From contig OY294050.1 in assembly GCA_958510825.1 (NCBI GenBank), positions 5,929,340 through 5,993,339 of the forward strand: a stretch of DNA of 64,000 nucleotides, written 5' to 3'. The stretch comes from Brachypterus glaber. Its lineage: Eukaryota; Arthropoda; Insecta; Coleoptera; Kateretidae. The notes beneath the pieces are model-generated. The model was not told the origin of the DNA. It was given only the letters and a program-made list of their open reading frames with translations, and ran no database searches. A program made the position numbers and the translations under genes. Every line of letters starts with the position of its first letter. Position 1 is the stretch's first letter. Positions 35,401 to 45,904 of this stretch are shown in pieces.

Positions 35401-35795
35401 TGAGTGGGTAAAATAAATAATTATCCACTCAATAAAGTAAAAGCCACGCGCGGGTTATTATTGAGTTTATGTATTTAAAATAAAGCTGGTAATTGTCTTA
35501 TTATCTGTATGTATTGGATAAAACGCATTTATCATTTTTATCATTATTATTAATAATACCCGTCCTTTCCTATTATTTATTCCCAAAATTATATTTTCAT
35601 AATACTTTTTTTAGGTGTTTACAAATTCTGAAAGAAGAATTTATTAAGAATCTGAACTTGAAATATGACTGTAACTTTGAGTTAAAAAATTTTACAGTAA
35701 CCTATTCACCTATGAGTTATAGAAGAAAGAGGAAAATTCAACTTACACAAACTACAGAGGAAAATAATACAGATTATCCTTTTAATATGCAATAA
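29025..35795 (+). CDS. LARGE: LARGE xylosyl- and glucuronyltransferase, about ten exons
   Basis: Golgi type II enzyme that polymerises the Xyl-GlcA matriglycan on alpha-dystroglycan (family knowledge). Exons by splice sites and frame: (29025)-29226, 29599-29901, 30273-30490, 30556-30635, 30977-31223, 32247-32396, 32638-32934, 33523-33855, 34950-35172, 35615-35795. About 744 residues, against 756 in human LARGE1. The first catalytic domain shows [26 protein letters not shown], the DxD site [18 protein letters not shown] and DQDIINALL. The second (GT49-like) shows DVTLVVQLS, the DxD site [20 protein letters not shown] and [14 protein letters not shown] signal anchor [18 protein letters not shown] lies in exon 1. 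Oddities: no ATG in frame in exon 1; exons 9 and 10 join in frame only if one T is added near 35138-35141; the luminal stem is short. A possible polyadenylation signal is AATAAA at 35918. Confidence 0.93.
29397..29533. mobile_element. Family G-related 137-bp mini-element in LARGE intron 1
   Basis: ACAGGGTGATCAGTAACTG / CAGTTATTGATCACCCTGT termini, with the family G block CCAACTTTTATAGGAAC inside. Confidence 0.85.
29942..30148. mobile_element. 207-bp TIR element in LARGE intron 2
   Basis: TATGAAGCTGAAGTTTTTTT...GCAACG / CGTTGCAAACTTCAGCTTCAT, with an inner TAGAAAAC/GTTTTCTA hairpin. Confidence 0.8.
31624..32080. mobile_element. piggyBac-like MITE in LARGE intron 5
   Basis: TTAA on both sides (31620-31623, 32081-32084). 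Ends CCCTTTAAGTG and, inverted, CCCTTTAAGGCGC. 457 bp, non-coding. Confidence 0.75.
32411..32452. repeat. (TTA)n microsatellite in LARGE intron 6
   Basis: About 14 units, starting 14 bp after the exon 6 donor GTAAGT. Confidence 0.95.
33187..33480 (+). repeat. Family D repeat, copy 1, LARGE intron 7
   Basis: CCTATATCTCGGAAACTAAT ... GATTTTTCGGTCGATTTTAA with an AGACAGACAT tract. Copy 2 at 44202-44651 contains an extra insertion. Confidence 0.8.
34039..34752. mobile_element. Family G TIR element, copy 2, in LARGE intron 8
   Basis: ACAGGGTTATTTAGAAATAA at the left; TTATTTCTAAATACCCTGT at the right. About 714 bp, arms over 110 bp, no transposase. Makes up most of intron 8. Confidence 0.88.
34950..35172 (+). 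CDS. LARGE: LARGE exon 9, apparent single-base deletion
   Basis: Begins at GTTAATTGGGAG after acceptor TATAG and ends at the consensus donor GTAAGT (35173). As read, the frame ends in CK and stop across the donor, and it leaves one base, whereas exon 10 (acceptor at 35614) needs two. With one extra T in the run at 35138-35141, the downstream frame reads [14 protein letters not shown], matching the family pattern ITKFRSNKQYRICL of human LARGE1, and the intron phase becomes correct. So one T is missing, either in the assembly or in this allele. Confidence 0.8.
35193..35522 (+). mobile_element. Family A element, full copy in last LARGE intron
   Basis: About 95% identical by eye to 19453-19802 apart from small deletions. 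It starts 20 bp after the exon 9 donor and makes up most of the intron. Confidence 0.85.
35615..35795 (+). CDS. LARGE: LARGE last exon
   Basis: Follows acceptor TTTTTTTAG (ends 35614). Reading with two bases carried over, it gives CLQILKEEF, the conserved LARGE C-terminal segment (CLKTLKEEF in human). It then has a lineage-specific basic and acidic tail of roughly 35 residues to TAA at 35793-35795. The tail has no similarity I recognise. Confidence 0.85.
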
Positions 35796-36260
35796 AAAAC
35801 ACAGCGTGTCTCATGTTTTGCGCACAAATTTTAACTGTGAAATCGTCCTCCTCTTGGACATAGAAAAACAAATATATGTATCTGGCACACCCTGTATTTT
35901 AATGATGGCTATTTTTAAATAAAAAAGCTCTATTTAAGTTTTTTCTAAAAAAAATTATATATACAATATTTAGTTTTTGAAGAGAGAAGATTATAGATAA
36001 GGCTTTTTGAATTTAACTGGTCCTTTTTAAGCTAAAAACCATTTAATATTTGTTATAAAATATATAGAAATAACCAAAAATTGTTCCTGAATTAAGTATT
36101 TCAATAAAGGATATAAATATTAAAATAGTTTTTTTTTCCAAATTTAATAGTTTTTCGAAATATTTTTCAGTTTAACTTTTCTGATCCGTAAATAGAACAA
36201 AACAAAAAAAAACACTTTCTGTTTTTTTATTTAATTTTCGGAAATGCGTACCTAGTAATA

Positions 36261-36911
36261 CGAGAGGCTGACCGCGAGGAAATTTTTTGTACAAGCCAAA
36301 GAAACTCAGGAGGAACTCCGAGGAACTCTTTGTAAAAAGGAACTCTTTTGTACAAATTTTAGATGCGGTCAGATTATTATTTATTACCCATGCGGATTAA
36401 CGTTTATATTTTCAAACACTAGACGAGCCGTTACAAACACCTTAGCTTTTTTCTTGAAGGTAATTATTTTGGGGCGCAAAAAATTTTTGTTTCGAAGGGG
36501 CTCCAAGTTTGGTAGAAACCGTCAGGGACAAAGCTTTTTTCCTGAAGGTAATTTTGGGGGGCGCCAATTTTTGTTTTGAAGGGGCGCCAAGTTTGGTAGA
36601 AACCGCGCCAAGTTTGGTAGTAACCGTTAGAGAGACAAAGCTTTTTCTCATGAAGGTATTTTTTGGGCGCCAACTTATTTTTTTGAAGGGGCGCTAAGTT
36701 TGGTTGAAACCGTCAGGGACAAAGCTTTTTTTTTGAGGGTGCCTTATTGGCAGTAGTGCCTACATAGCGGTAATTTCTACGGCTTATTTGCCAAAAATTA
36801 CCCCTTCCAGAGAGGAACTCTTAAGGAACACAGGAGGAACTCCGAAGGAACTCTGGGGAACTCTGCAAAAAGGAACTCTTTTGTACAAATTTCAGACGCG
36901 GTCAGCCCCTC
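36261..36911. mobile_element. 651-bp TIR element carrying tandem repeats
   Basis: GAGGCTGACCGCG at the left, CGCGGTCAGCCCCTC at the right. Inside each arm is a GGAACTC-rich block ending TTTTGTACAAATTT; the core is the family J array (36455-36740). Confidence 0.7.
36455..36740 (+). repeat. Family J tandem array, about four units
   Basis: Units of roughly 70-80 bp built from GGGGCGCCAAGTTTGGTAGA, AACCGTCAGGGACAAAGC and a T-rich run. It explains the overlapping open frames on both strands. Confidence 0.8.
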
Positions 36912-37448
36912 ATAGTTATACTAAAAATAGGTTTATTCTTAGAATGTTTTATTTTTAATTACGTAAAATATTTTTCTAAATATTTATTTAAAAAAATAAA
37001 GCCTTTGTACCTTTTTTACGTAATATTTGAATATTTTTTAAAGCAAGCCAACAGCAATCGTAGCGCCGTCACCAAATTTGCAAATATCGCACAGAAATAT
37101 TTTCCTTCCTATTATATCTGATGTTTTGGTTTTTCACCGCTAGATGGCACTCTATATACCGTTTTCCACCTTAAAATTAATCGAAGAACGAAAATTTAAT
37201 CACCCCAAGCCATTTATTTTTTCATATTTTGCAGTACCTCGTCTATTTAATACCTACTAGTCGTATACAAAAAAAAACTTATCATCTTAACGCATCTATT
37301 CAAGAGTTTAGAGCAAAGGATTGTTTTTTTCGGTACATATTAAACTAATATTAGTTTTTTTTACAAAAAAAAACACTTAAACCTCTTTTTTATTTTTTCC
37401 CAACAATATCCTTTAGAAACTATTATGCCAAATAAGCAAAATTTCTTC

Positions 37449-37648
37449 NNNNNNNNNNNNNNNNNNNNNNNNNNNNNNNNNNNNNNNNNNNNNNNNNNNN
37501 NNNNNNNNNNNNNNNNNNNNNNNNNNNNNNNNNNNNNNNNNNNNNNNNNNNNNNNNNNNNNNNNNNNNNNNNNNNNNNNNNNNNNNNNNNNNNNNNNNNN
37601 NNNNNNNNNNNNNNNNNNNNNNNNNNNNNNNNNNNNNNNNNNNNNNNN
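37449..37648. other. Assembly gap, 200 N
   Basis: Exactly 200 undetermined bases about 90 bp before a satellite array. The true distance is unknown. Confidence 1.
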
Positions 37649-37735
37649 ATTTCAAAGAGTTTTTATTGTAAGAAAAAAACTGTCTATCAAGTTCCGTTAA
37701 CGGACTCTCGTGGGATTCACAGTGGGAAATAACGA

Positions 37736-40700
37736 TCTTTTCCTGCGGAACGGTAAAAAAAGAGTACTTTAAATTATCCGATCGGGCTGAAATTTTGTAC
37801 GCTGACTTAAGGGACCTTTCTGCACCCCATCATGAAATTTCAACCCCATCAAACAATATGTAAGGGTGCCTTCCCCCTTTAAAAACAATTTTTTTTCAGC
37901 GGAACGGTAAAAAAAGAGTACTTTAAATTATCCGATCGGGCTGAAATTTTTTACAGCGACTTTAAGGACCTCCCTGCACCCCATTCTAAAATTTCAACCC
38001 CATCGGAAAATATTTAGGGTTGGTTTACGCCTCCGAAACGATTTTTCTGCGGAATGGTAAAAAACGAGTACTTTAAATTATCCGATCGGGCTGAAATTTT
38101 TTATGCTGACTTTAGGTACCACCCTGCACCCCATTCTAAAATTATAACCCGATCGGAAAATATTTAGGGTTGGTTTACGCCTCCGAAACGATGTTTTCTG
38201 TGGAATGGTAAAAAACGAGTACTTTAAATTTTCTATGCTGACTTAAGAGACCTTCCTGCACCCCATCCTAAAATTTAAACCCCATCGGAAAATATTTAAG
38301 GGTGGCTTCCCCTTTGAAACATTTTTTTTCAGCGGAACGGTAAAAACAGAGAACTTTAAATTATCCGATTGGCCTGAAATTGTTTGTGGTGACTTTAGGG
38401 ATCTTCCTGCAACCCATTCTAAAATTTCAACCCCATCTGAAAATATTTAGGGTTGGTTTATGCCTGCAAAACGATTTTTTTCTGCGGAATGGTAAAAAAC
38501 GAGTACTTTAAATTATCCGATCGGGCTGAATTTTTTTATGCTAACTTTAAGTACCCCCCTGCACCCCATTCTAAAATTATAACCCGATCGGAAAATATTT
38601 AGGGTTGGTTTACGCCTCCGAAACGATGTTTTCTGCGGAATGGTAAAAACGAGTACTTTAAATTATCCGATCGGACTGAAATTTTGTATGCTGACTTAAG
38701 AGACCTTCCTGCACCCCATCCTAAAATTTGAACCCCATCGGACAATATTTAAGGGTGGCTTCCCCTTTGAAACATTTGTTTTCAGCGGAACGGTAAAAAA
38801 TAGAACTTTCAATTATCCGATTGGGCTGAAAAATTTTTGTGGTGACTTTAGGACCTCCCTGCACCCTATCCTAAAATTTCAACCCCATCTGAAAATATTT
38901 AGGGTTGGTTTACGCCTGCAAAACGATTTTTTTTTGCGGAATGGTAAAAAACGAGTACTTTAAATTATCTGATCGGGCTGAAATTATTTATGCTGACTTT
39001 AGGTACCACCCTGCACCCCATTCTAAAATCATAACCCGATCGGAAAATATTTAGGGTTGGTTTACGCCTCCGAAACGATGTTTTCTGCGGAATGGTAAAA
39101 AACGAGTACTTTAAATTATCAGATCGGACTGAAATTTTGTATGCTGACTTAAGAGATCTTCCTAAAATTTGAACCCCATCGGACAATATTTAAGGGTGGC
39201 TTCCCCCTTTGAAACATTTTTTTTTTCAGCGAACGGTAAAAAATAGAACTTTCAATTATCCGATTGGGCTGAAAATTTTTGTGGTGACTTTAGGGACCTC
39301 CCTGCACCCTATCCTAAAATTTCAACCCCATCGGAAAATATTTAAGGTTGGTTTACGCCTGCGAAACGATTTTTTTCTGCGGAATGGTAAAAAACGAGAA
39401 CTTTAAATTATCCGATCGGGCTGAAATTTTTTAGGACGACTTTAGGGACCTCTCTGCACCCCATTCTAAAATTTCAACCCCATCAGAAAATATTTAGGGT
39501 TGGTTTACGCCTCCGAAACGATTTTTTCTGCGGAATGGTAAAAAACGAGTACTTTAAATTATCCGATCGGGCTGAAATTTTGTATGCTGACTTTACAGAC
39601 CTTCCTGCATCCCATCCTAAAATTTTAACCCCATCGGAAAATTTTAACGGTGGCTTCCCCTTTGAAACATTTTTTTTTCAGCGGAACGGTTAAAAAAGAG
39701 AACTTAAAATTATCCGATTGGCCTGAAATTGTTTGTCGTGACTTTGGGAATCTTCCTGCACCCCATTCTAAAATTTCAACCCCATCTGAAAATATTAAGG
39801 GTTGGTTTACTGCTGCAAAACGATTTTTTTCTGCGGAATGGTAAAAAACGAGTACTTTAAATTATCCGATCGGGCTGAAATTTTTTATGCTGACTTTAGG
39901 TACCACCCTGCACCCCATTCTAAAATTATAACCCGATCGGAAAATATGTAGGGTTGGTTTACGCCTCCGAAACGATGTTTTCTGCGGAATGGTAAAAAAC
40001 GAGTACTTTAAATTATCCGATCGGACTGAAATTTTCTATGCTGACTTAAGAGACCTTCCTGCACTCCATCCTAAAATTTAAACCCCATCGGAAAATATTT
40101 AAGGGTGGCTTCCCCTTTGAAACATTTTTTTTCAGCGGAACGGTAAAAACAGAGAACTTTAAATTATCCGATTGGCCTGAAATTTTTTGTGGTGACTTTA
40201 GGGATCTTCCTGCAACCCATTCTAAAATTTCAACCCCATCTGAAAATATTTAGGGTTGGTTTACGCCTGCAAAACGATTTTTTTCTGCGGAATGGTAAAA
40301 AACGAGTACTTTAAATTATCCGATCGGGCTGAATTTTTTTATGCTAACTTCAAGTACCCCCCTGCACCCCATTCTAAAATTATAACCCGATCGGAAAATA
40401 TTTAGGGTTGGTTTACGCCTCCGAAACGATGTTTTCTGCGGAATGGTAAAAAACGAGTACTTTAAATTATCCGATCAGACTGAAATTTTGTATGCTGACT
40501 CAAGAGACCTTCCTGCACCCCATCCTAAAATTTGAACCCCATCGGACAATATTTAAGGCTGGCTTCCCCCTTTGAAACATTTTTTTTCAGCGGAACGGTA
40601 AAAAATAGAACTTTCAATTATCCGATTGGGCTGAAAATTTGTGGTGACTTTAGGGACCTCCCTGCACCCCATCCTAAAATTTCAACCCCATCGGAAAATA

Positions 40701-42399
40701 TTTAGGGTTGGTTTACACCTGCGAAACGATTTTTTTCTGCGGAATGGTAAAAAACGAGAACTTTAAATTATCCGATCGGGCTGAAATTTTTTACGGCGAC
40801 TTTAGGGACCTCCCTGCACCCCATTTTAAAATTTTAACCCCATCGGAAAATATTTAGGGTTGGTTTACGCCTCCGAAACGATTTTTTCTGCGGAATTGTA
40901 AAAAACGAGTACTTTAAATTATCCGATCGGGCTGAAATTTTGTATGCTGACTTTGCAGACCTTCCTGCACCCCATCCTAAAATTTTAACCCCATCGGACA
41001 ATATTTAACGGTGGCTTCCCCCTTTGAACCATTTTTTTTTTCAGCGGAACGGTAAAAAAAGAGAACTTTAAATTATTCGATTGGGCTGAAATTTTTTGTG
41101 GTGACTTTAGAGATCTCCCTGCACCCCATTCTAAAATTTCAACCCCATATGAAAATATTTAGGGTTGGTTTACGCCTACGAAACGATTTTTTTCTGCGGA
41201 ATGGTAAAAAAACGAGTACTTTAAATTATCAGATCGGGCTGAAATATTGTATGCTGACTTTAGGTACCACCCTGCACCCCATTCTAAAATTATAACCCGA
41301 TCGGAAAATATTTTAAGTTGATTTACGCCTGTGAAATGATTTTTTCCTGCGGAAGGGTAAAAAAAGAGTACTTTTAATTATCCGATCAGTCTAAAATTTT
41401 GTACGCTGACTTTAGGCACCTTCTTGCACCCGATCCTAAAATTATAACCCGATCAGAAAATATTTAGGGTTGGTTTACGCCTGCGAAACGATTTTTATCT
41501 GCGGAATGAAACAAAACGAGTACTTTAAATTTTCCAATCGAGCTGAAATTTTTTATGCTGACCTAAAGGACTTTCCTGCACCCCATCCTAAAATTTCAAC
41601 CCCATTGGAAAATATTTAGGGTTGGTTTACGCCTCCGAAACTTTTTTTTCTGTGGAATAGTAAAAAACGAGTACTTGAAATTATCCGATCGGTATAAAAT
41701 TTTTTATGCTGACTTAAGGGACCTTTCTGCATCCCATCATAAAATTTCAACCCCATCGAACAATATTCAAGGGTGACTTCCCCCTTTGAAACAATTTTTT
41801 TCAGCGGAACGGTAAAAAAAGAGTACTTTAAATTATCGGGCTGAAATTTTGTATGCTGACTTAAGGCACCTTCCTGCACCCCATCCCAAAATTATAACCT
41901 GATCGAAAAATATTTAGGGTTGGTTTACGCCTGCGAAACGATTTTTTTCTGCGGAATGGTGAAAAACGATTACTTTAAATTATCCGATAGGGCTGAAATT
42001 TTGTATGCTGACTTTATAGACCTCCCTGCACCCCATTCTAAAATTTCAACTCTATCGGAAAATTTTTAGGGTTGGTTTACGCCTGTGAAATAATTTTTTC
42101 CTGCAGAACGGTAAAAAAGAGTACTTTGAATTATCCGATCGGGCTGAAATTTTTTACAGCGACTTTAGGGACCTCCCTGCACCCCATTTTAAAATTTTAA
42201 CCCCATCGGAAAATATTTAGGGTTGGTTTACGTCTGCGAAACGATTTTTTTCTGCGGAATGGTAAAAAACGAGAACTTTAAATTATCCGATCGGGCTGAA
42301 ATTTTGTATGCTGACTTAAGAGACCTTCCCGCACCCCATCCTAAAATTTGAACCCCATCGGACAATATTTAATGGTGGCTTCCCCCTTTGAAACATTTT
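37736..42399. repeat. Satellite array, about 31 monomers of about 150 bp
   Basis: Each monomer has GCGGAA(C/T)GGTAAAAAA, GAGTACTTTAAATTATCCGA, TCGGGCTGAAATTTTxTATG, a CCTGCACCCCATxCTAAAAT block and AACCCCATCGGAAAATATTT. Two main types alternate: one ends GGGTTGGTTTACGCCTCCGA, the other GGGTGGCTTCCCCCTTTGAA. Rare variants recur 1803 bp apart (for example 38521 and 40324; 38367 and 40170), so a 12-monomer higher-order unit is present. Open frames inside are incidental. Confidence 0.95.
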
Positions 42400-42827
42400 T
42401 CTAAATAAACGTTAACCTTATTTATTCCAAATTATGTTGATATTTTTTTACACCAGACCAAAACATCACTTTTTTAATAAAAAACAAAATAGTTTCATTA
42501 CATTTTAAACATTTTAAATATTAAAAATAAAAACTACTTTTATAACAATATTATTCATTTATCATTAAAAAACAAGCGTTAAACTTTCATACAAAGACAA
42601 CTTAAATAATTATTATATCGAATTTATAAGTAGGAAATATTGGCAACATCGCAGGGCTTCAAATAACTGTGAAAAATCAAAAAAATATGCATTTGGGCTT
42701 GCTATGACCGGAAAATATAATAGGGACTCGTATTAGCGTTACACATATATCTTTTTTCCTTGCCCCTAAACCCGGGCTTCGAATCACCTATGCTATGTAT
42801 CGGGCCTCCTATTGATAGTTATACGTG

Positions 42828-42851
42828 TATATATATATATATATATATATA
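42828..42851. repeat. (TA)n microsatellite
   Basis: About 12 units. Confidence 0.9.
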
Positions 42852-42862
42852 TTTGTCTGTCT

Positions 42863-43002
42863 TAGGGCCACTTGCACCAAATTTTGGTACGGGATTAACT
42901 CAGCTAAACCGAGTTTAAGTTAAAAATGCTGCGTTCTGATTGGTCAGCTGTCAATTTAATCCAAGTTTAAAGTTAAACCAGCATTGGTGCAAGTGGCCCT
43001 TA
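42863..43002. mobile_element. 140-bp MITE
   Basis: TTAGGGCCACTTGCACCAA / TTGGTGCAAGTGGCCCTTA; interior AACTTAAACTCGG-type blocks also inverted. Confidence 0.9.
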
Positions 43003-43090
43003 CTCACACAGGTTTGTTCTAACAGAGGCAACAATAGCAGTTACTGGTAATTGTTATTAAATTGAAAGTTTTTGCCCGATTTGTATATTT

Positions 43091-43385
43091 AGCTTTTTGA
43101 TTTTTGGGGAATAGGGCTTTGGATCTGACTAAAATTGTTATCTAATTTGCTGTGACGTTTCGACGATGGATTTTCGTTGTTTTGGAAATAAAAAAGTATA
43201 TATAAGTATATATAAGTATAAATAAATAAATGTTTAAACAATTGTATTTTTTTTATACTTATATATACTTTTTTATTTCCAATAAAGGTTCGAAAACGAC
43301 GAAAATCCATCGTCGAAACGTCACAGCAAATTAGATAACAATTTTAGTCAGATCCAAAGCCCTATTCCCCAAAAATCAAAAAGCT
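43091..43385. repeat. 295-bp hairpin with 87-nt perfect arms
   Basis: The left arm 43091-43177 is the exact reverse complement of the right end (43299-43385). After a small interruption, pairing resumes through GGAAATAAAAAAGTATATA toward an AT-rich loop. No TIR family resemblance found elsewhere in the window. Confidence 0.92.
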
Positions 43386-43924
43386 AGGTAATTGTTATTG
43401 TTCAGGCCTGAATATACCTGCTATTTGTTTACAAACAAACCGAGATGTTGGCGATACTTTATATTAACGGTATGCTTATTCTAGAGAGAAGAGTTTTTAG
43501 TTCGTTGACGTTATTATACTATGTTTTTTGGCGATTTTGAGAAACTAAAGTTATACGGTATACCGTATAAATTTATATTTTGAAGAGATAACATTTTTTC
43601 TATAGTTTAATTTTAATTGACATAAAAAAAAAACTTAAAAAATCGCATTTTTTAGCACAAAAAATTAAAAAATCAAAATTGTTTAGAAAATTAAAGAATA
43701 TACAGGCCAATAGAGAATTTTATTTGCTATAAAATGAGGCATCACACGACCCCACTTGTCATTGAAAAAAATCCACCCCTGCCCCCTGCTCACATTTTAA
43801 GATCTGAAAGTATCAAATATATGCTAAAAGATAGTTTAAGTTGTCTAATTTAAGATGGTTTTCGCAGAACTTGATTATCTCTTTTAGTTTTCGAGAAAAT
43901 GGCTAGGTAAATAGAGTTGGTATA
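43386..43924. other. Intergenic, nothing recognised
   Basis: AT-rich with A runs. The same applies to 35796-36260, 42400-42827, 44652-45270 and 46416-46813. Confidence 0.5.
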
Positions 43925-43985
43925 CTATCCGCTGTGAAGAATATGCTATGGACTGCGAGGCATTACATATCTTCACGGCTTATTA
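43925..43985 (+). repeat. Family Q repeat, copy 2
   Basis: Contains TGCGAGGCATTACATATC and TTCACGGCTT, shared with 61835-61920. Confidence 0.6.
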
Positions 43986-44201
43986 CTTTATATTTTTTAC
44001 TAATCTTTTTTTACTTTACATCCCCAACTTTCACCTCATAAATCACAATTTTCAATTAAGTTTTTGTTTATGTTTGTGACCGCTCACTAAGAAAGGGTGC
44101 TGGTAAATCTAAAAAATTGAAACGGGTACCCTTTCAGAGGGGTGGACAAAATAAGGACGTTTATAATTTTTAATTCAGCTTAAATATATTTGGAATTTCA
44201 T

Positions 44202-44651
44202 TTTCCTATGATTGAAATTTTACTATTGTCAAAATTTATCATCTAAGGGAACGTTCAAGTATTACGTAACGCAAATTTTGATCATTTTGGACCCCCCCCT
44301 GTAACGCTATTTTCCTATACCATTAACATGGGCGTAACACTCTAAAATGACCCCCACCCCCCCTAGGAGCGTTACGTCCCTAATCAAAAATGTAAAAATA
44401 TATCAAAATATATTAAAATGCCTATATCTCGGAAACTAATAGTCCTACGATAAAAATTATCACAAATTATGTTTTTGTAGGGAATTAAAAGATTTTTTTT
44501 AAGTCGGACAATCCGTTAAAAAGTTATAAGATTTGCAAACAGACAGACAGTCATTTTTTTAACACCCACTTTTTCAATTTTTTTTACGTTTCATGACATT
44601 CTTTACCCGAAAATGCAAAAAAATGATTTTTCGGTCGATTTTAATAACGGA
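44202..44651 (+). repeat. Family D repeat, copy 2, interrupted
   Basis: Same order of blocks as 33187-33480 but split at CATCTAA by a family E MITE (44246-44381). Confidence 0.82.
44246..44381. mobile_element. Family E MITE, PIF/Harbinger-like, nested
   Basis: GGGAACGTTCAAGTATTACG ... AGCGTTACGTCCC flanked by TAA on both sides. Comparison with the empty site in 33187-33480 (CATCTAATTAAAA) shows clean insertion with a 3-bp TAA duplication, the pattern of PIF/Harbinger. Confidence 0.75.
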
Positions 44652-45270
44652 TGTAAAAGCATAAAAAATGTATGAAAGAAATGTTGCCAAAAAAAAAAAC
44701 TTTTAGATAGAACATTTTACCTAAAAAAACTTTAAGAAAAATTAGGTTTTATGAGACAAAGTTTGTTTTTGTAAAAAAATATTGAAAAAAAAAGGATGAA
44801 AAAAAAAGGATTTTCAGAAAAAAATATTATCCTTTTTGGTGAGTAGTCATATTTGCGTCCTTAAAAAATTTAACAGTCAAAAGTTTATAAATTGGGATAC
44901 ATTTATGACTTCTGTAATTTCTTTATTTTCAAGTTTTTTTTTATTTTTAATAAAAGTTGATAAAGCCCTGAAAACAAATAATGCTTCATATTTTTTAAAA
45001 TACCCTTCAAAGTAGTCCTAGTAGGACTGTCACAATATAAAAATGTTAAAATTGTAGGTAATCTTTATTTATTTATTTATATTATAGGTAGGTATTTTTG
45101 TTATATTTAATTTGTTTTTTTTTAACTGTGTTTTTTCCTACTTTTCCTACTTGACCTTTTAAAAGGAATTCCTTCAAATTAGTTTGTTGGATTTTTTAAA
45201 AGTACCCACTAGAACTTTTTTTAATGTATTTTTAAATACAACCATATTGTTCTACCTCCCATTAAATACA

Positions 45271-45545
45271 GTTTTTCTTCAAGCGTACTAAAATGTTATT
45301 ATTTTATAACTGAACACTGGTTAAAGTGATCTATTTTTTTACAGAAAAAAAAAATGTATTCATTGTTGAAAAGCCGTAAAAAAAGCGATCATTGTTGTAC
45401 ACCGTAAAAATAACTTATTATATTTAGGACGCTTGAAGAAAAACCAGTATGTTTTACTCAGAGGAAAAGTGCGTTTTTTACTCGTCTGTAGTTTCCGGAC
45501 TTTTTCCTCTTAGTAAAACAATATACTATACTATTTTACTTTTAA
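45271..45545 (+). repeat. Family N repeat, copy 1
   Basis: TTTTTCTTCAAGCGTACTAA ... GGACGCTTGAAGAAAAA (inverted ends), then TACTCGTCTGTAGTTTCCGG shared with 63420. Confidence 0.75.
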
Positions 45546-45904
45546 GCGACCTCGAAAAGAAAAAAGTATTGTTAAAGTGAAAATAAAAAGTTTTCTATAT
45601 TTTGATGTGATTATCCGTTATAAGGCCATTCCCATTTTTCTAGTTCCATCCGTTAGAGGCTTACAGGCCATACTATTTGAAAGGTCAAAACCAAACTTTA
45701 AACTTTTAAGTTATAAATACCTTAAAAGGTATTCTTAGGGTTCTTTTTTAGTTTTTCTCCAGTTTCAAGTAACTGTAGTTTACTGATGAAATCCAAAAAT
45801 ACGATTTTTTTAAAAATATCTCGTACGATTTTGCTCTTTTGTTAGTTAATATTATACTAGTAAATTACCAACATAACAACTGGTTTTCCCCGCAAAAATC
45901 AAAT

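Noticed and set aside
36442..36697. Three overlapping 62-69-codon frames
   Set aside because: All derive from the family J tandem array.
37413..37700. Open frames spanning the N gap
   Set aside because: Undetermined bases translated as X; not evidence of coding.
38965..41879. Several 60-90-codon frames on both strands in the satellite
   Set aside because: Recurring monomer frames with no constraint; frames shift between monomers.
43299..43385. Second hammerhead-like motif (TCGTC-GAAAC-GTC)
   Set aside because: GAAAC and GTC are present after a stem, but the CTGANGA box is absent, so the core is incomplete.
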